Shown in pieces: positions 8,951-21,335 of a DNA stretch of 64,000 bases. The notes beneath the pieces were generated by a model. The model saw only the letters and a program-made list of their open reading frames with translations. It had not been told where the DNA came from and made no database searches. The position numbers and the translations under genes were made by a program. Positions within the stretch are counted from its first letter, which is position 1. Each line of letters opens with the position of its first letter. This DNA comes from Bordetella genomosp. 13 (GTDB lineage: Bacteria > Pseudomonadota > Gammaproteobacteria > Burkholderiales > Burkholderiaceae_B): contig NZ_CP021111.1 in NCBI RefSeq assembly GCF_002119665.1, positions 3,658,001-3,722,000 of the forward strand, in the 5' to 3' direction.

Positions 8951-9661
8951 TCAGGCGCGCGGACGCCTGGCCTTGGCCTGGATGTTCGTCACCGCGCGGT
9001 CGATCAGGCGGCCGACCGCAGCCTGGGCCGCCGCCTCGTCGCCCGCCTCGCAGGCCAGCAGCAGGGACTCGTGCAGCGCAAGCGCCTTGCCGTCGGCCAC
9101 ATGCGTGCCGCGCGATGCGGTGAAGCTGGCCCGCAGGACGCGGGACAGCACGCCGTCGAGCTGGCGGATGAACTGGTTGCCGCTTGCTCGCAGCAAGGCG
9201 CCATGGAAAGCCAGGTCGGCGGCGATGTAGTCGTCACGGGTGCGCGCGGCCACCATGCCCTCGAAATCCGCCCGCATGCGCGCCAGGTCGCCGCCGTCGC
9301 GACGTGCGGCGGCCAGCCGCGCCGCCGCCGGTTCGATGGCACGCCGCAATTCGATCAGGTCTTCCAGGAATTTGTCGTCCAGCGGATTCTGCACGTGCCA
9401 TCCCAGCACCTGCGGATCGAACAGGTTCCAGTGCTCGCGCGGCAGCACCTGCGTACCGGTCTTGGGCCGGATCACCACCAGTCCGCGCGCCGCAAGCGCC
9501 TTCATGGCCTCGCGCAGCGCCAGCCGTCCCACGCCCAGGCTTTCGGCCAGCACCATTTCGGTGGGAATCTGGCTGTGCGCGGGAAACTCGCCCGACACGA
9601 TCTGCCGACCCAGCGTGTCGACGATCTGATCGTGAATGCTTTTGGGGCGGATCGCTGGCAT
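8951..9661 (-). CDS. GntR/FadR-subfamily (FCD) transcriptional regulator
   Basis: 236 aa. A winged helix-turn-helix occupies residues 10-75 (IHDQIVDTLGRQIVSGEF, then the recognition-helix region VLAESLGVGRLALREAMKAL). An all-helical FCD ligand domain follows (about 90-225), with conserved Asp/His positions such as DLAFHGALL. Such proteins repress catabolic operons and release DNA on binding an organic acid. It is read divergently from the Bug-porin-dehydratase-lyase operon beginning at 9790, its likely target, and probably controls itself as well. A sugar acid or its keto-deoxy product is the likely effector, judged from the neighbours. Confidence 0.88.
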   Translation of the reverse strand: MPAIRPKSIHDQIVDTLGRQIVSGEFPAHSQIPTEMVLAESLGVGRLALREAMKALAARGLVVIRPKTGTQVLPREHWNLFDPQVLGWHVQNPLDDKFLEDLIELRRAIEPAAARLAAARRDGGDLARMRADFEGMVAARTRDDYIAADLAFHGALLRASGNQFIRQLDGVLSRVLRASFTASRGTHVADGKALALHESLLLACEAGDEAAAQAAVGRLIDRAVTNIQAKARRPRA

Positions 9662-9734
9662 ACCTGACTGGGGCGGAAAAGGTCAGCGCACTTTATCACA
9701 GGGCTGAAAGCGCCACGCCTCGCGCTTTACAATC

Positions 9735-9744
9735 ATCATATGAT
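9735..9744. promoter_or_regulatory. ATCATATGAT palindrome in the divergent promoter region
   Basis: A perfect 10-bp palindrome about midway in the 128-bp gap (9662-9789) between the FCD regulator and the Bug gene. It is embedded in AT-rich sequence that is unusual for this window. A TTTACA hexamer at 9726-9731 could be a -35 box for the rightward operon. It is the best candidate operator for the regulator at 8951-9661, but the assignment rests on position only. Confidence 0.4.
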
Positions 9745-9789
9745 ATGCCAATATTCGCGCCGCATTCCAACCAAAAGAGGAGACAACCC

Positions 9790-10752
9790 ATGTTCCGGAA
9801 GTATCTGGCCCTGCTGGCGGCGACGCTGGCCCTGGCCTGCCACGGCGCCCATGCTGCAGATTTTCCCGACCGCCCGCTCAGGCTGATCGCCCCCATTCCT
9901 CCCGGCGGCAGCGGCGACATGATCGCCCGCCTCGTGGCCACCGCTGCCGCCCAGGCGCTCGGCCAGTCGATAGTGGTGGAAAACCGCCCCGGCGCCACCG
10001 GCAACATCGGCACCGCGCTGGCGGCCCGGGCCCAGGCGGACGGCCACACCCTGCTGCTTTGCAGCTTCGGCAACTGCGCCGTCAATCCCAGCCTGTACCG
10101 TGACTCGGGGTACGACCTGTTCAAGGATTTCCGTCCGGTCGTGCTGATCGCCTCGTCCGTCAACGTGCTTACCGTGGGCAAGCACACCGGCATCGCGTCG
10201 CTGAAAGAGCTGGTGGGGCGCGCCAAGGGCGGCGAACTTTCCTATGCCTCGTCGGGCATCGGCGCGTCGAACCATCTCGCGGGCGAAATGCTGAAGAAGC
10301 AGGCAGGCGTCGACCTGCTGCACGTGCCCTACAAGGGCTCGGGCCCCGCCATCAACGATCTGCTGGGCGGCCAGGTCGACGTGTTCTTCGACAACGAACC
10401 GTCCATCCTGCCTTTCGTGCAGAGCGGCAAGGTCACGGCCGTGGCGGTCACCGGCAGAACGCGCTCGCCCAACCTGCCCGACGTGCCGACGCTACGCGAA
10501 TCCGGCTATGCCGATTTCGTCGTCGAGCCGTGGTACGGCATCGCCGTGCCGCGGGCCACGCCGGATGCCGTCGTCGCAAAGCTGGTGCAGGCCTTCGACG
10601 CCGCGCTCAAGCAGGAAAAGACGCGTGCCGCGCTGCAGGCGGCGGGCTTCGCGACGCTGGGCGGCTCGCCCCAGGCCATGCAGGAACTCATGCGCCAGGA
10701 ACACGATCGCTGGGCCGCGCTGATCAAGGCGCAAGGCATCAGTGCCCACTAG
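9790..10752 (+). CDS. Bug-family TTT periplasmic solute receptor
   Basis: 320 aa with a Sec signal peptide of about 23 residues (cleavage AHA-AD). The core begins FPDRPLRLIAPIPPGGSGD, the characteristic ligand-loop start of Bug proteins, and continues VVENRPGATGNIG. Bug proteins bind carboxylates or related small molecules in the periplasm for TctAB-type transporters, but most are orphans with no adjacent membrane genes, as here. It is first in an operon with a porin, an enolase-superfamily enzyme and a DapA-family lyase, so the ligand is probably a sugar acid. The ribosome site is AGGAGA, 7 bp upstream. Confidence 0.9.
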   Translation: MFRKYLALLAATLALACHGAHAADFPDRPLRLIAPIPPGGSGDMIARLVATAAAQALGQSIVVENRPGATGNIGTALAARAQADGHTLLLCSFGNCAVNPSLYRDSGYDLFKDFRPVVLIASSVNVLTVGKHTGIASLKELVGRAKGGELSYASSGIGASNHLAGEMLKKQAGVDLLHVPYKGSGPAINDLLGGQVDVFFDNEPSILPFVQSGKVTAVAVTGRTRSPNLPDVPTLRESGYADFVVEPWYGIAVPRATPDAVVAKLVQAFDAALKQEKTRAALQAAGFATLGGSPQAMQELMRQEHDRWAALIKAQGISAH

Positions 10753-10771
10753 GCGAAGGACTGGAGACATC

Positions 10772-11818
10772 ATGAAAGCAGTTCTTCTCGCCGCCCTGGC
10801 GATGGCGGCGGCGCCGGCGTGGGCGCAAAGCACGGCAACCCTGTATGGGCGCATGGACCTCACCGTGCAATACCTGAACCGCAGCGGCGGCGGCCTGCCC
10901 GGCGCCTCGTCGGTCAACATGGCCAGCGACACCAATTACTGGGGCCTGCAAGGCACCGAACAGATCGGCGAACAGCGTGCCTACTACCGCATCGAGGCCG
11001 GCTTCCAGCCGAACACCGGCCGTGGCGGCGGCGCACTGTTCGATCGCGAGTCGTACGTGGGCTGGGCCGGACCGGCAGGCAACGTGCAGATCGGCGGACA
11101 GTTCGCGCCGGCGGTGACATTGACCGGCCGCCTGGATCCTTTCCAGCGCTCGATGAACGGGCTCATCCAGAATCTCATGCAGGTCAATGCCGGCAACGCC
11201 AACCGAGGCACGCTGTCGCACAAGGACAATGCGGTGCAGTACATCTCGCCCAAGCTCGGCGGGTTCACGGCGCGCGCGATGTACAGCTTCGCCAACAACT
11301 GGTCGGGCAGCCTGGACGTGACGCGCAGCCGAGCCCTGGGTCTGGAGTATGCAGCGGGCAGACTGTACGCGGCGCTGTCCTGGGAAGGCTCGCAGCTGGC
11401 GCGCCCCAATGCAGAGGGTGGGCTGCGTGCGCGCAGCCAGGACACCGTGTTCCTGGGAGCGGTCTACGATTTCGGCGACTTCAAGCTGCATGGCATGCTG
11501 CTGCACAACAAACTCGAGGGCGAGGCCACGGCCTTCGGTCACATGCTCGGCCTGACGACGGGATTGCAGAGCGGCACGGTGCGCCTGTCGTGGACTTCGC
11601 GCAACCTGCGCCACGAAGCCGGCAGCCGTGCCTCGGTATATGCCCTGGGCTACACCTATCCGCTGTCCAAGCGCACTACCGCCTATACCTCGCTGGCCTA
11701 TCTGCACAACGGGGACCGCGCCCGCTACAACCTCTGGCCCGATTCGCGCAGCCGGTCGGTCACCGAACCCGGGCAATCGACCACCGGGTTCCAGATCGGC
11801 CTGCGCCACATGTTCTAG
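10772..11818 (+). CDS. Gram-negative trimeric porin
   Basis: 348 aa. The signal peptide spans about residues 1-18, with cleavage after PAWA and before QSTATLYG. The mature start, STATLYGRMDLTVQY, and the terminal strand ending GLRHMF with a C-terminal Phe are typical of outer-membrane beta-barrels of the betaproteobacterial OmpC/OmpQ-like group. It lies 19 bp after the Bug gene with GGAG before the ATG. It is a substrate-specific or general diffusion porin, presumably passing the operon's substrate across the outer membrane. At about 330 mature residues it is slightly shorter than the main Bordetella porins. Confidence 0.9.
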   Translation: MKAVLLAALAMAAAPAWAQSTATLYGRMDLTVQYLNRSGGGLPGASSVNMASDTNYWGLQGTEQIGEQRAYYRIEAGFQPNTGRGGGALFDRESYVGWAGPAGNVQIGGQFAPAVTLTGRLDPFQRSMNGLIQNLMQVNAGNANRGTLSHKDNAVQYISPKLGGFTARAMYSFANNWSGSLDVTRSRALGLEYAAGRLYAALSWEGSQLARPNAEGGLRARSQDTVFLGAVYDFGDFKLHGMLLHNKLEGEATAFGHMLGLTTGLQSGTVRLSWTSRNLRHEAGSRASVYALGYTYPLSKRTTAYTSLAYLHNGDRARYNLWPDSRSRSVTEPGQSTTGFQIGLRHMF

Positions 11819-11840
11819 CCTACTCAGCCTGCACTCGCAC

Positions 11841-13055
11841 ATGCAAAACACCGACTCGCAAATCACCGCCATCGAAACCACGCGACTGCGTGACTATCCG
11901 AACCTGATCTGGGTGGAGATCCACACCCGCGACGGCCAGGTCGGCCTGGGCGAAACCTTCCGGGGCGCCGAGGCCGTCGAGACCTACCTGCACAGCATGG
12001 CCGCGCCCCTGCTGCTGGGCCAGGACGCGCGCCACATCAGCCGGCTGCAGCGCACGCTGGCACGCGGATACCTGGGCTACAACGGCAGCGGCGTGGAAAT
12101 GCGCGCGGCTTCGGCGGTGGACATCGCGCTGTGGGACCTGGCCGGCAAGCGCGCCGGCCAACCCATCCACCAGTTGCTCGGCGGGGCCTGCCACGAGCGC
12201 ATGCGGACGTACAACACCTGCGCCGGCGTGGATTACAACAGCCGCAGCGCCCAGCGCCGCTTCATCGACAAGGGCACGCAGGCCACGCGAGGCCGCTATG
12301 ACGACCAGGTCGCCTTCATCGAGGCGCCGGGCGAGCTGGCGCAAAGCCTGCTGGACGAAGGCTATACGGCCATGAAGATCTGGCCGTTCGACGGGGCGGC
12401 GGCCCGCACCGACGGCCAGTTCGTCAGCGCGCTCGACATGCGGGCCGGGCTGGAGGCCTTCGAGAAGATTCGTCTTGCGGTGGGCGACCGCATCGAGGTC
12501 ATGTGCGAATTCCATTCGATGTGGAACCTGACCTCGGCCTTGGCGATCGCGCGCGAACTGCGCCAGTACCGGCCATTCTGGGCGGAAGATCCGATCAAGA
12601 TGGACAGTCCGGGCGCGCTGGCCGACTATCGGCGCCATGCGGGGATCCCTGTGTGCGGCAGCGAGACCCTGGCCGGCCAGGCCTCGTTCCGCGACCTGCT
12701 CGCGCGCGACGCCCTGGACATCGTCATGCTGGACCTGTCCTGGTGCGGCGGCATATCGGAAGCGCGCAAGATCGCCAGCCTGGCCGATGCCCACCAGAAG
12801 CCCATCGCACCGCACGACTGCACCGGGCCGGTCGTGCTCATGGCCTCTTTGCACCTGGCCTTCGCGAGCCCCAATGCCATCTTCCAGGAAGTCGTGCGCG
12901 CCTTCCTGGCCGGCTTCTACCGCGACCTGGTCACCGAACTGCCCACGCTGGACCGCGGATTCCTGGCCCAACCCTGCGCGCCCGGCCTGGGCACGGAACT
13001 GGCGCCCGGCCTCAAATCCCGCGAAGATGCCGTCGTCCGGCGCAGCGCAGCCTGA
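11841..13055 (+). CDS. mandelate racemase/enolase-superfamily sugar-acid dehydratase
   Basis: 404 aa with a capping domain (1-120) and an enolase-type barrel. Metal ligands can be read as Glu223 (CEFHSMW), Glu249 (WAEDP) and Glu275 (GSETL). Lys179 in MKIWPFD and His325 in IAPHDCTGP are the probable acid/base pair. These enzymes abstract the proton alpha to a carboxylate; most bacterial members next to DapA-type lyases dehydrate aldonic or aldaric acids to 2-keto-3-deoxy acids. The specific sugar is not evident. There is no strong ribosome site, and the ATG at 11841 lies 22 bp after the porin stop, so translation may be coupled. Confidence 0.85.
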   Translation: MQNTDSQITAIETTRLRDYPNLIWVEIHTRDGQVGLGETFRGAEAVETYLHSMAAPLLLGQDARHISRLQRTLARGYLGYNGSGVEMRAASAVDIALWDLAGKRAGQPIHQLLGGACHERMRTYNTCAGVDYNSRSAQRRFIDKGTQATRGRYDDQVAFIEAPGELAQSLLDEGYTAMKIWPFDGAAARTDGQFVSALDMRAGLEAFEKIRLAVGDRIEVMCEFHSMWNLTSALAIARELRQYRPFWAEDPIKMDSPGALADYRRHAGIPVCGSETLAGQASFRDLLARDALDIVMLDLSWCGGISEARKIASLADAHQKPIAPHDCTGPVVLMASLHLAFASPNAIFQEVVRAFLAGFYRDLVTELPTLDRGFLAQPCAPGLGTELAPGLKSREDAVVRRSAA

Positions 13056-13076
13056 ACCCATCCACTGGAGATAGTC

Positions 13077-13988
13077 ATGTCCGCTTTCGCTTTCCCGCAG
13101 TTGCGCGCCGCGCTGAACGGCATTTCCGGCATTCTGGTCACGCCTTTCGATGCGCAGGACCGGCTTGCGCCGCAGGGCCTGTCGCCCATCATCGACCGCG
13201 CCGTCGCGGCCGGCGTGCACTGCCTGGTCGTCAACGGCAATACCAGCGAGTTCTATGGCCTGTCGCCGGAAGAGACGGTCACCATGGCGCACGCCGCCAC
13301 CGAACAGGTGGCCGGCCGCGTGCCGGTGCTGGGCGGCGTGGGCCGCGACATCGGACAGGCCTGCCGGCTGGCCCGGGAATCCGCGCGCGCTGGCGCCAGC
13401 GGCCTGATGGTGCATCAGTTGCCGGACCCGTTCGTCTCGCCGCGTGGGGCGGTGGAGTACATCCGCCGTGTCGCCGAGGCGGGCGACGGCTTGCCCATCA
13501 TGCTTTACCTGCGCAATGAGAATATCGGCCTGGCCGCCATCGAGAACCTGTGCCGGCTGCCTGGCGTGGCCGGCATCAAATGGGCCTCTCCGACCCCGCT
13601 GGTCATGGCCGAAGCCATGCGGCGCACGGCCGACCTGGACCTGGCCTGGGTATGCGGCCTGGCCGAGATCTGGGCGCCGCCGCTGTACGCCATGGGCGCA
13701 CGCGGCTTCACCTCGGGGCTGATCAACGTGAAGCCGGCGCATTCGGTGGCCATCCACCAGGCGCTCGAGGCCGCCGACTATCCCCGCGCCCGTGCGTTGA
13801 TCGACCAGATGCGCGACTTCGAATCGCTGCGCGCCGAAGAACAGAACGGCTGCAACGTCAGCGTGGTGAAGGCGGCCCTGCAGTACCTGGGACAGGATTG
13901 CGGCGCGCCCCGCCCTCCCGCGGCCTGGCCCCTTACCGACGAGGCATCGCGGACTTTGCAATCCTTGCTGGACGGCTGGCGCGACTGA
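13077..13988 (+). CDS. DapA/N-acetylneuraminate-lyase family keto-acid aldolase or dehydratase
   Basis: 303-aa (beta/alpha)8 protein of the DHDPS superfamily. Lys168 in GIKWAS is the Schiff-base lysine and Tyr144 in MLYLRNEN fits the proton-relay tyrosine. The pyruvate-carboxylate loop reads GNTSEFY in place of GTTGE. Next to an enolase-superfamily dehydratase, it is more likely a 2-keto-3-deoxy-sugar-acid aldolase or a 5-dehydro-4-deoxyglucarate dehydratase than a lysine-biosynthesis DapA. It is the last gene of the operon and lies 21 bp after the dehydratase with TGGAGA before the ATG. Confidence 0.85.
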   Translation: MSAFAFPQLRAALNGISGILVTPFDAQDRLAPQGLSPIIDRAVAAGVHCLVVNGNTSEFYGLSPEETVTMAHAATEQVAGRVPVLGGVGRDIGQACRLARESARAGASGLMVHQLPDPFVSPRGAVEYIRRVAEAGDGLPIMLYLRNENIGLAAIENLCRLPGVAGIKWASPTPLVMAEAMRRTADLDLAWVCGLAEIWAPPLYAMGARGFTSGLINVKPAHSVAIHQALEAADYPRARALIDQMRDFESLRAEEQNGCNVSVVKAALQYLGQDCGAPRPPAAWPLTDEASRTLQSLLDGWRD

Positions 13989-14044
13989 CGCAATCGGCCC
14001 GCCCCCTGGCGCGCAGGCAGACGGCAATCGGCTAAGATGCCTGC

Positions 14045-14962
14045 ATGACCGATTCGCTCAAGAAATTCCTGTTCGAAGACCGTACAGTCCGGGTTCAGGC
14101 GGTACGGCTGCACGATACCTGGCAGCAAGCGCAGGCGCATCACCAGTATCCCCCGGCCATCAAGCGCTTGCTGGGCGAGCTGGTGGCGGCGTCCACACTG
14201 CTGGCGGCCAACATCAAGTTCGACGGGTCTCTGCTGCTGCAAATCCATGGCGATGGCCCCATCGCGCTGCTGGTAGTCGAATGCCGTTCGGATCTCAGCC
14301 TGCGCGCTACCGTCAAGGTGCGCGAGGGCCATGCGGTGCCCGAGACGGGCACCATGCAGACTCTGCTGAATGCCCGAGGCGAAGGCCGGTTCATGGTGAT
14401 GCTGGATCCCGCGCGCAAGGTGCCCGGCCAGCAGGCCTACCAGGGCATCGTGCCGCTCGAGGGGGAAACGGTGGCCGAGGCGCTGCAACACTACATGAAG
14501 GCCTCCGAGCAGCTGGACACGCGCCTGTGGCTGGCGGCCGACGCCGCGCATGCGGCCGGCCTGCTGGTGCAGCGCCTGCCCGACCAGGGTGGAATGATGC
14601 ACGAGTCCGCCGAATCCGATTCGTGGGCACGCGCGGTACACCTGGCCGAGACGGTCAACGCCGACGAACTGCTGCAGACCGACGTGGATACCCTGATCCA
14701 CCGCCTGTACTGGGAAGAGACGCTGACCGCTTTCGAGCCCATGCCGGTGCGCTGGCACTGCCCATGCACGCGCGAGCGCGTCGCCGGCATGCTGCGCTCG
14801 CTGGGCGAGGCCGAAGTGCGCGACATCCTCGAAGAACAGGGCAAGGTGGAAGTGTCGTGCGACTTCTGCGGCAAGCCCTATACGTTCGATCCGGTGGACT
14901 GCGCCGGCCTGTTCGCGCCCAGCACGCCGATGCCGCAGCAGAATCCGCCTACGGTGCATTAG
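14045..14962 (+). CDS. hslO: redox-regulated molecular chaperone Hsp33
   Basis: 305 aa. The C-terminal zinc switch is complete: Cys239-x-Cys241 (HCPC) and Cys272-x2-Cys275 (CDFC). The rest is the Hsp33 N-terminal substrate-binding domain (about 1-180) and linker. Oxidative unfolding releases zinc and activates the holdase against protein aggregation in the cytoplasm. A 10-bp inverted repeat (GCGGCGCCGG at 14967-14976 with CCGGCGCCGC at 14995-15004) follows the stop but lacks a T-tract. The gene stands alone between the sugar-acid operon and the TadE-like gene. Confidence 0.97.
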   Translation: MTDSLKKFLFEDRTVRVQAVRLHDTWQQAQAHHQYPPAIKRLLGELVAASTLLAANIKFDGSLLLQIHGDGPIALLVVECRSDLSLRATVKVREGHAVPETGTMQTLLNARGEGRFMVMLDPARKVPGQQAYQGIVPLEGETVAEALQHYMKASEQLDTRLWLAADAAHAAGLLVQRLPDQGGMMHESAESDSWARAVHLAETVNADELLQTDVDTLIHRLYWEETLTAFEPMPVRWHCPCTRERVAGMLRSLGEAEVRDILEEQGKVEVSCDFCGKPYTFDPVDCAGLFAPSTPMPQQNPPTVH

Positions 14963-15057
14963 GCTTGCGGCGCCGGCCGCGCCCCGGCCTCGGTCCGGCG
15001 CCGCCAGGCATAAGCGCCCTGCAAGGCCAGGCGTAGATTCCACAATCGACGCCGCAC

Positions 15058-15852
15058 ATGATGGCCGGCAAACTGGCCGGCATCATGCGCATACCCACAC
15101 ATCGCCCACCATTGCACTTGGCTCGCCGCCAGCGTGGCGCGGCGCTGGCCGAGTCGGCCGCCGCGCTGGGGGTCGTGCTGCTGATGGGACTGGCCGCGAT
15201 GGAGGCCATGCATTGGCAACTGATGCGCCAGCTGGCCTATGCCGCGCTTACCGAAGCCGCCCGGGCCGGCGCCACCGGCCATGCTCATCCTTCCGTCATC
15301 GCGCAGGCGTTCGAAGCCGCGCTCCTGCCGCGCTATGCATCGCCGGGCGGCACAGACGAGGCCATGCAAACCCTGAGGTCCGCGCTGGCGCGCACGGCGG
15401 CCAGTGCCGGCATGGCGCCGTGGCGCATCGTGGTGGCGCGGCCAGGCGCCCAGGCCTATGCCGACTTCGCACAGCGCGACCTGAAGCTTCCGGCTGCTGC
15501 AGCGGCTCTGCCGGCCATGCGCAACGAATACCAGGCCGAACAGCACGCCGGCAATATCGCGCGCGGCCTGCCCGACGGAAAGGGTCCGCGCTCGGGGCTT
15601 ACCATCTTCCAGGCCAACACGCTGCAATTGCGGCTGCGTTATCTGCTCGAACCCCTGTCTCCGCCGGCGCGGCTGCTGCTGCAGGCGCTGGCCGGGTTGC
15701 CCGGCCCCGACGGCGGTCTCTGTGCGCGGCGCGCATGGGCCGCGGGCGTGCTGCCGCTTCGGATCGAGCTCACCATGGACATGCAATCGCACCCGGTGCT
15801 CTGGCCCGATGGGCTGCATTCCCAAGTGGGCACGACCGAGGATGCGTGCTGA
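15058..15852 (+). CDS. TadE-like pilus assembly/secreted pseudopilin family protein
   Basis: 264 aa. A short basic N-terminus precedes the motif RQRGAALAESAAALGVVLLM, with the Glu at position +5 of the hydrophobic stretch as in TadE-like pseudopilins. A single membrane helix spans about residues 30-52. The remainder is soluble, Ala-rich and presumably periplasmic. No other tad or pilus gene is adjacent, so it is an orphan. The start at 15058 gives MMAGKLAGIMR; the inner ATG at 15085 is equally possible and would sit closer to the helix. It converges on ftsB, with only 9 bp between stops. Confidence 0.7.
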   Translation: MMAGKLAGIMRIPTHRPPLHLARRQRGAALAESAAALGVVLLMGLAAMEAMHWQLMRQLAYAALTEAARAGATGHAHPSVIAQAFEAALLPRYASPGGTDEAMQTLRSALARTAASAGMAPWRIVVARPGAQAYADFAQRDLKLPAAAAALPAMRNEYQAEQHAGNIARGLPDGKGPRSGLTIFQANTLQLRLRYLLEPLSPPARLLLQALAGLPGPDGGLCARRAWAAGVLPLRIELTMDMQSHPVLWPDGLHSQVGTTEDAC

Positions 15853-15861
15853 AATGGCAGC

Positions 15862-16263
15862 TCAACGCACCGGAGCCGCGCCGGGCGGGCGCGTCTGCGA
15901 CGGCGACGACGCAGCCGTCGTGCCGCGTGCCGGCGGCTTGGCGCCGGCGTGGGCGGCGGCTGGCGCCGGGGGCTTCACGGGGATGGTGGCGCCGGGCGGC
16001 AGGATGTGCACGAACACTTCGCCATCGCGCATCATGCCCAGCTCGCCGCGGGCGCGTTCCTCGATCGCCTCGGTGCCCGTCTCCAGGTCTTTCACTTCGG
16101 CCTGCAGGGCGGCGTTGCGCGCGCGCAGGCTGTCGTTGGTCTCACGCTGTCCGGCAACCTCTTCCTGCAGTTCCCACACCCGGAACCAGCCGCCCTTGCC
16201 CAGCCAAAGGGGATACTGGATCAGGCCCAGCAGGACGACCAGCACGATCAACAGCAGGCGCAT
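15862..16263 (-). CDS. ftsB: cell division protein FtsB (septum formation initiator)
   Basis: 133 aa. An N-terminal membrane helix (about 2-20, MRLLLIVLVVLLGLIQYPL) is followed by WLGKGGWFRVWELQ and a coiled coil (about 28-65, ETNDSLRARNAALQAEVKDLE). The conserved ERARGELGM segment follows. FtsB links FtsL and FtsQ in the divisome. The ATG at 16263 has a perfect AGGAGG three bases upstream, so the longer open frame is rejected. The Pro/Ala/Thr-rich tail (about 95-133) is longer than in E. coli (103 aa). It lies downstream of eno in the common eno-ftsB pair. Confidence 0.93.
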   Translation of the reverse strand: MRLLLIVLVVLLGLIQYPLWLGKGGWFRVWELQEEVAGQRETNDSLRARNAALQAEVKDLETGTEAIEERARGELGMMRDGEVFVHILPPGATIPVKPPAPAAAHAGAKPPARGTTAASSPSQTRPPGAAPVR

Positions 16264-16336
16264 ATGCCTCCTCGGCAGCGCGACAAGCACGTGGAAGCCG
16301 CCGCCCGCCAATTCGGCAGGCGGCGCAAGCCACGCA

Positions 16337-17626
<1,290 letters not shown>

Positions 17627-17652
17627 TTATGTTCCCAGAACGATGGACGATT

Positions 17653-18503
17653 TCAGAATTGGTTTTCGAGAAAGCCGTTGCGCTTGGTGACGCGGTCCAG
17701 TTCGACCAGCGATGTCAGCAGGTCCGCCATGCGGTCCAGCGGCACGGCGTTCGGGCCGTCGGACTTGGCCTTGGCCGGATCAGGGTGCGTTTCCATGAAC
17801 AGGCCGGCCACGCCCACCGCCACGGCGGCGCGGGCCAGCACCGGCACGAATTCGCGCTGGCCCCCCGACGATGTGCCCTGCCCGCCGGGCAGTTGCACCG
17901 AATGGGTGGCGTCGAACACCACCGGACAGTCCGTCTCGCGCATGATGGCCAGCGAGCGCATGTCGGACACCAGGTTGTTGTACCCGAACGAGGCGCCGCG
18001 CTCGCACACCATGATGTTGCTGCCGTCGCCGCCCGCCTCGCGGGCCGCGTCGCGCGCCTTCGTCACCACCTGCACCATGTCGTGCGGCGCCATGAACTGG
18101 CCCTTCTTGATGTTGACAGGCTTGAGCGAGGCGGCGCACGCGCGGATGAAGTCGGTCTGGCGAGCCAGGAACGCCGGCGTCTGCAGCACGTCCACCACGG
18201 CCGCCACCGGCTTCACCTGGGTCTCGTCATGCACGTCGGTCAGCACCGGCACGCCGATCTGCTCGCGCACATCGGCCAGAATACGCAGCCCTGCCTCCAT
18301 GCCCAGCCCGCGGAACGACGAACCGGAACTGCGGTTGGCCTTGTCGAACGAGCTTTTGTAGATGAAAGGGATGCCCAGCGCGCTGGTGATCTCTTTCAGC
18401 CGGCCGGCGGTATCGAGCGCCATCTCGCGCGACTCGATGACGCACGGGCCCGAGATGAGAAAGAAGGGCTGGCCAAGACCAACCTCGAATCCGCAGAGTT
18501 GCA

Positions 18504-18504
<1 letters not shown>
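17653..18504 (-). CDS. kdsA: 3-deoxy-8-phosphooctulonate synthase KdsA
   Basis: 283 aa from the second of two adjacent ATGs (18504); the first (18507) gives 284 aa and overlaps the pyrG stop. The AGGAGG is one base from the first ATG and four from the second, so the second is preferred. Motifs include [22 protein letters not shown] and [10 protein letters not shown]. It condenses PEP with arabinose-5-phosphate to Kdo-8-phosphate for the lipopolysaccharide inner core. The ATGATGA-type overlap with pyrG indicates translational coupling. Confidence 0.95.
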
Positions 18505-20458
<1,954 letters not shown>

Positions 20459-21157
20459 TCAGCCTTGCTTCGCGGCCTCGGCGACCCGTCTGGAAACCTC
20501 CAGGCGCCGCTCCAGCATGTTGCGCGCCATGAGCCGGACTTTCTCGGTCAGTTCGGGCGCCGCCACGCGGGGATGTCCGCTCTGGAACGGCGGAGCGGGA
20601 TCGTATTCCATCAGCAACTGCAAAGCCTTCGCCTCTTCCTCGCCACGGATCGCGGCGAGCACCGTGAAGGCAAAATCCAGTCCGGATGTGACGCCCGCGC
20701 CCGTGATGCGATTGCCGTCCACCACCACCCGCTCCGGCACGATCTCGACGCCGAACAGCGCAAGCTGGTCGATGGACAGCCAATGGCACGTCGCCTTGCG
20801 CCCCGCCAGCAATCCCGCCGCCGCAAGCAGCAGCGATCCGGTGCAGATAGAGGTGACGAATCCAGCGCCGGGCGCCTGCCTGCGCAGGAAGCCGATCACC
20901 TCGGCATCCTCCATCATGGGAGTCTGCCCCGGGCCGCCCGGCACGACCAAAACGTCGTACTGCGGCGCATCGCCGAAGCCGCGATCCGGCGTGATGGCCA
21001 GGCCGGTGTCCCCCTTGATGGGTTGCCGGTCTTTCCACACCAGTTCGACGCGGCAGTCCGACGCGCGCGCAAGCACTTCGAACGGGCCGAGGATGTCCAG
21101 CGACGTGACCATCGGGAAGACGAGCATCCCGATGCGGGTTTTGGGTTCGGTAGTCAT
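20459..21157 (-). CDS. DJ-1/PfpI family protein, isonitrile hydratase-like
   Basis: 232 aa. The nucleophile is Cys105 in TSICTGSLLLAAAGLL, followed by Thr106. An Asp in the SLDILGPFEVL segment (Asp21) and the C-terminal LLMEYDPAPPF block closely follow the Pseudomonas isonitrile (cyclohexyl isocyanide) hydratase pattern, in which Cys, Thr and Asp are catalytic. Isonitrile hydratase converts R-NC to the N-formamide. It lies beside a divergent Bug receptor and a GlxA-type regulator, all potentially one catabolic patch. General DJ-1 proteins are the fallback assignment. Confidence 0.75.
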   Translation of the reverse strand: MTTEPKTRIGMLVFPMVTSLDILGPFEVLARASDCRVELVWKDRQPIKGDTGLAITPDRGFGDAPQYDVLVVPGGPGQTPMMEDAEVIGFLRRQAPGAGFVTSICTGSLLLAAAGLLAGRKATCHWLSIDQLALFGVEIVPERVVVDGNRITGAGVTSGLDFAFTVLAAIRGEEEAKALQLLMEYDPAPPFQSGHPRVAAPELTEKVRLMARNMLERRLEVSRRVAEAAKQG

Positions 21158-21335
21158 GCGAACCACTTTGCCCGCGGCATGCCGCGCGCGCCGGACAAAG
21201 TCGAGGCATTTCGGGACATGCAGGCGCGAACACGATGTCCGGGAATGGCACGAGAATGTCGGATGCCGGGCGCCGTAGACGGCGACACTTGCGTCCAGGG
21301 GAACCGCCCTTCGGCGGTCATACAAAAAACCGATC

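Noticed and set aside
9662-9789. TTTACA and nearby AT-rich bases as a firm sigma-70 promoter
   Set aside because: No -10 box at acceptable spacing could be found, so it was kept only as a note beside the palindrome.
11820-14027. Long antisense open frame (735 codons) over the dehydratase and lyase genes
   Set aside because: A shadow of two well-supported forward genes with clear active-site motifs; no sensible protein features on the minus strand.
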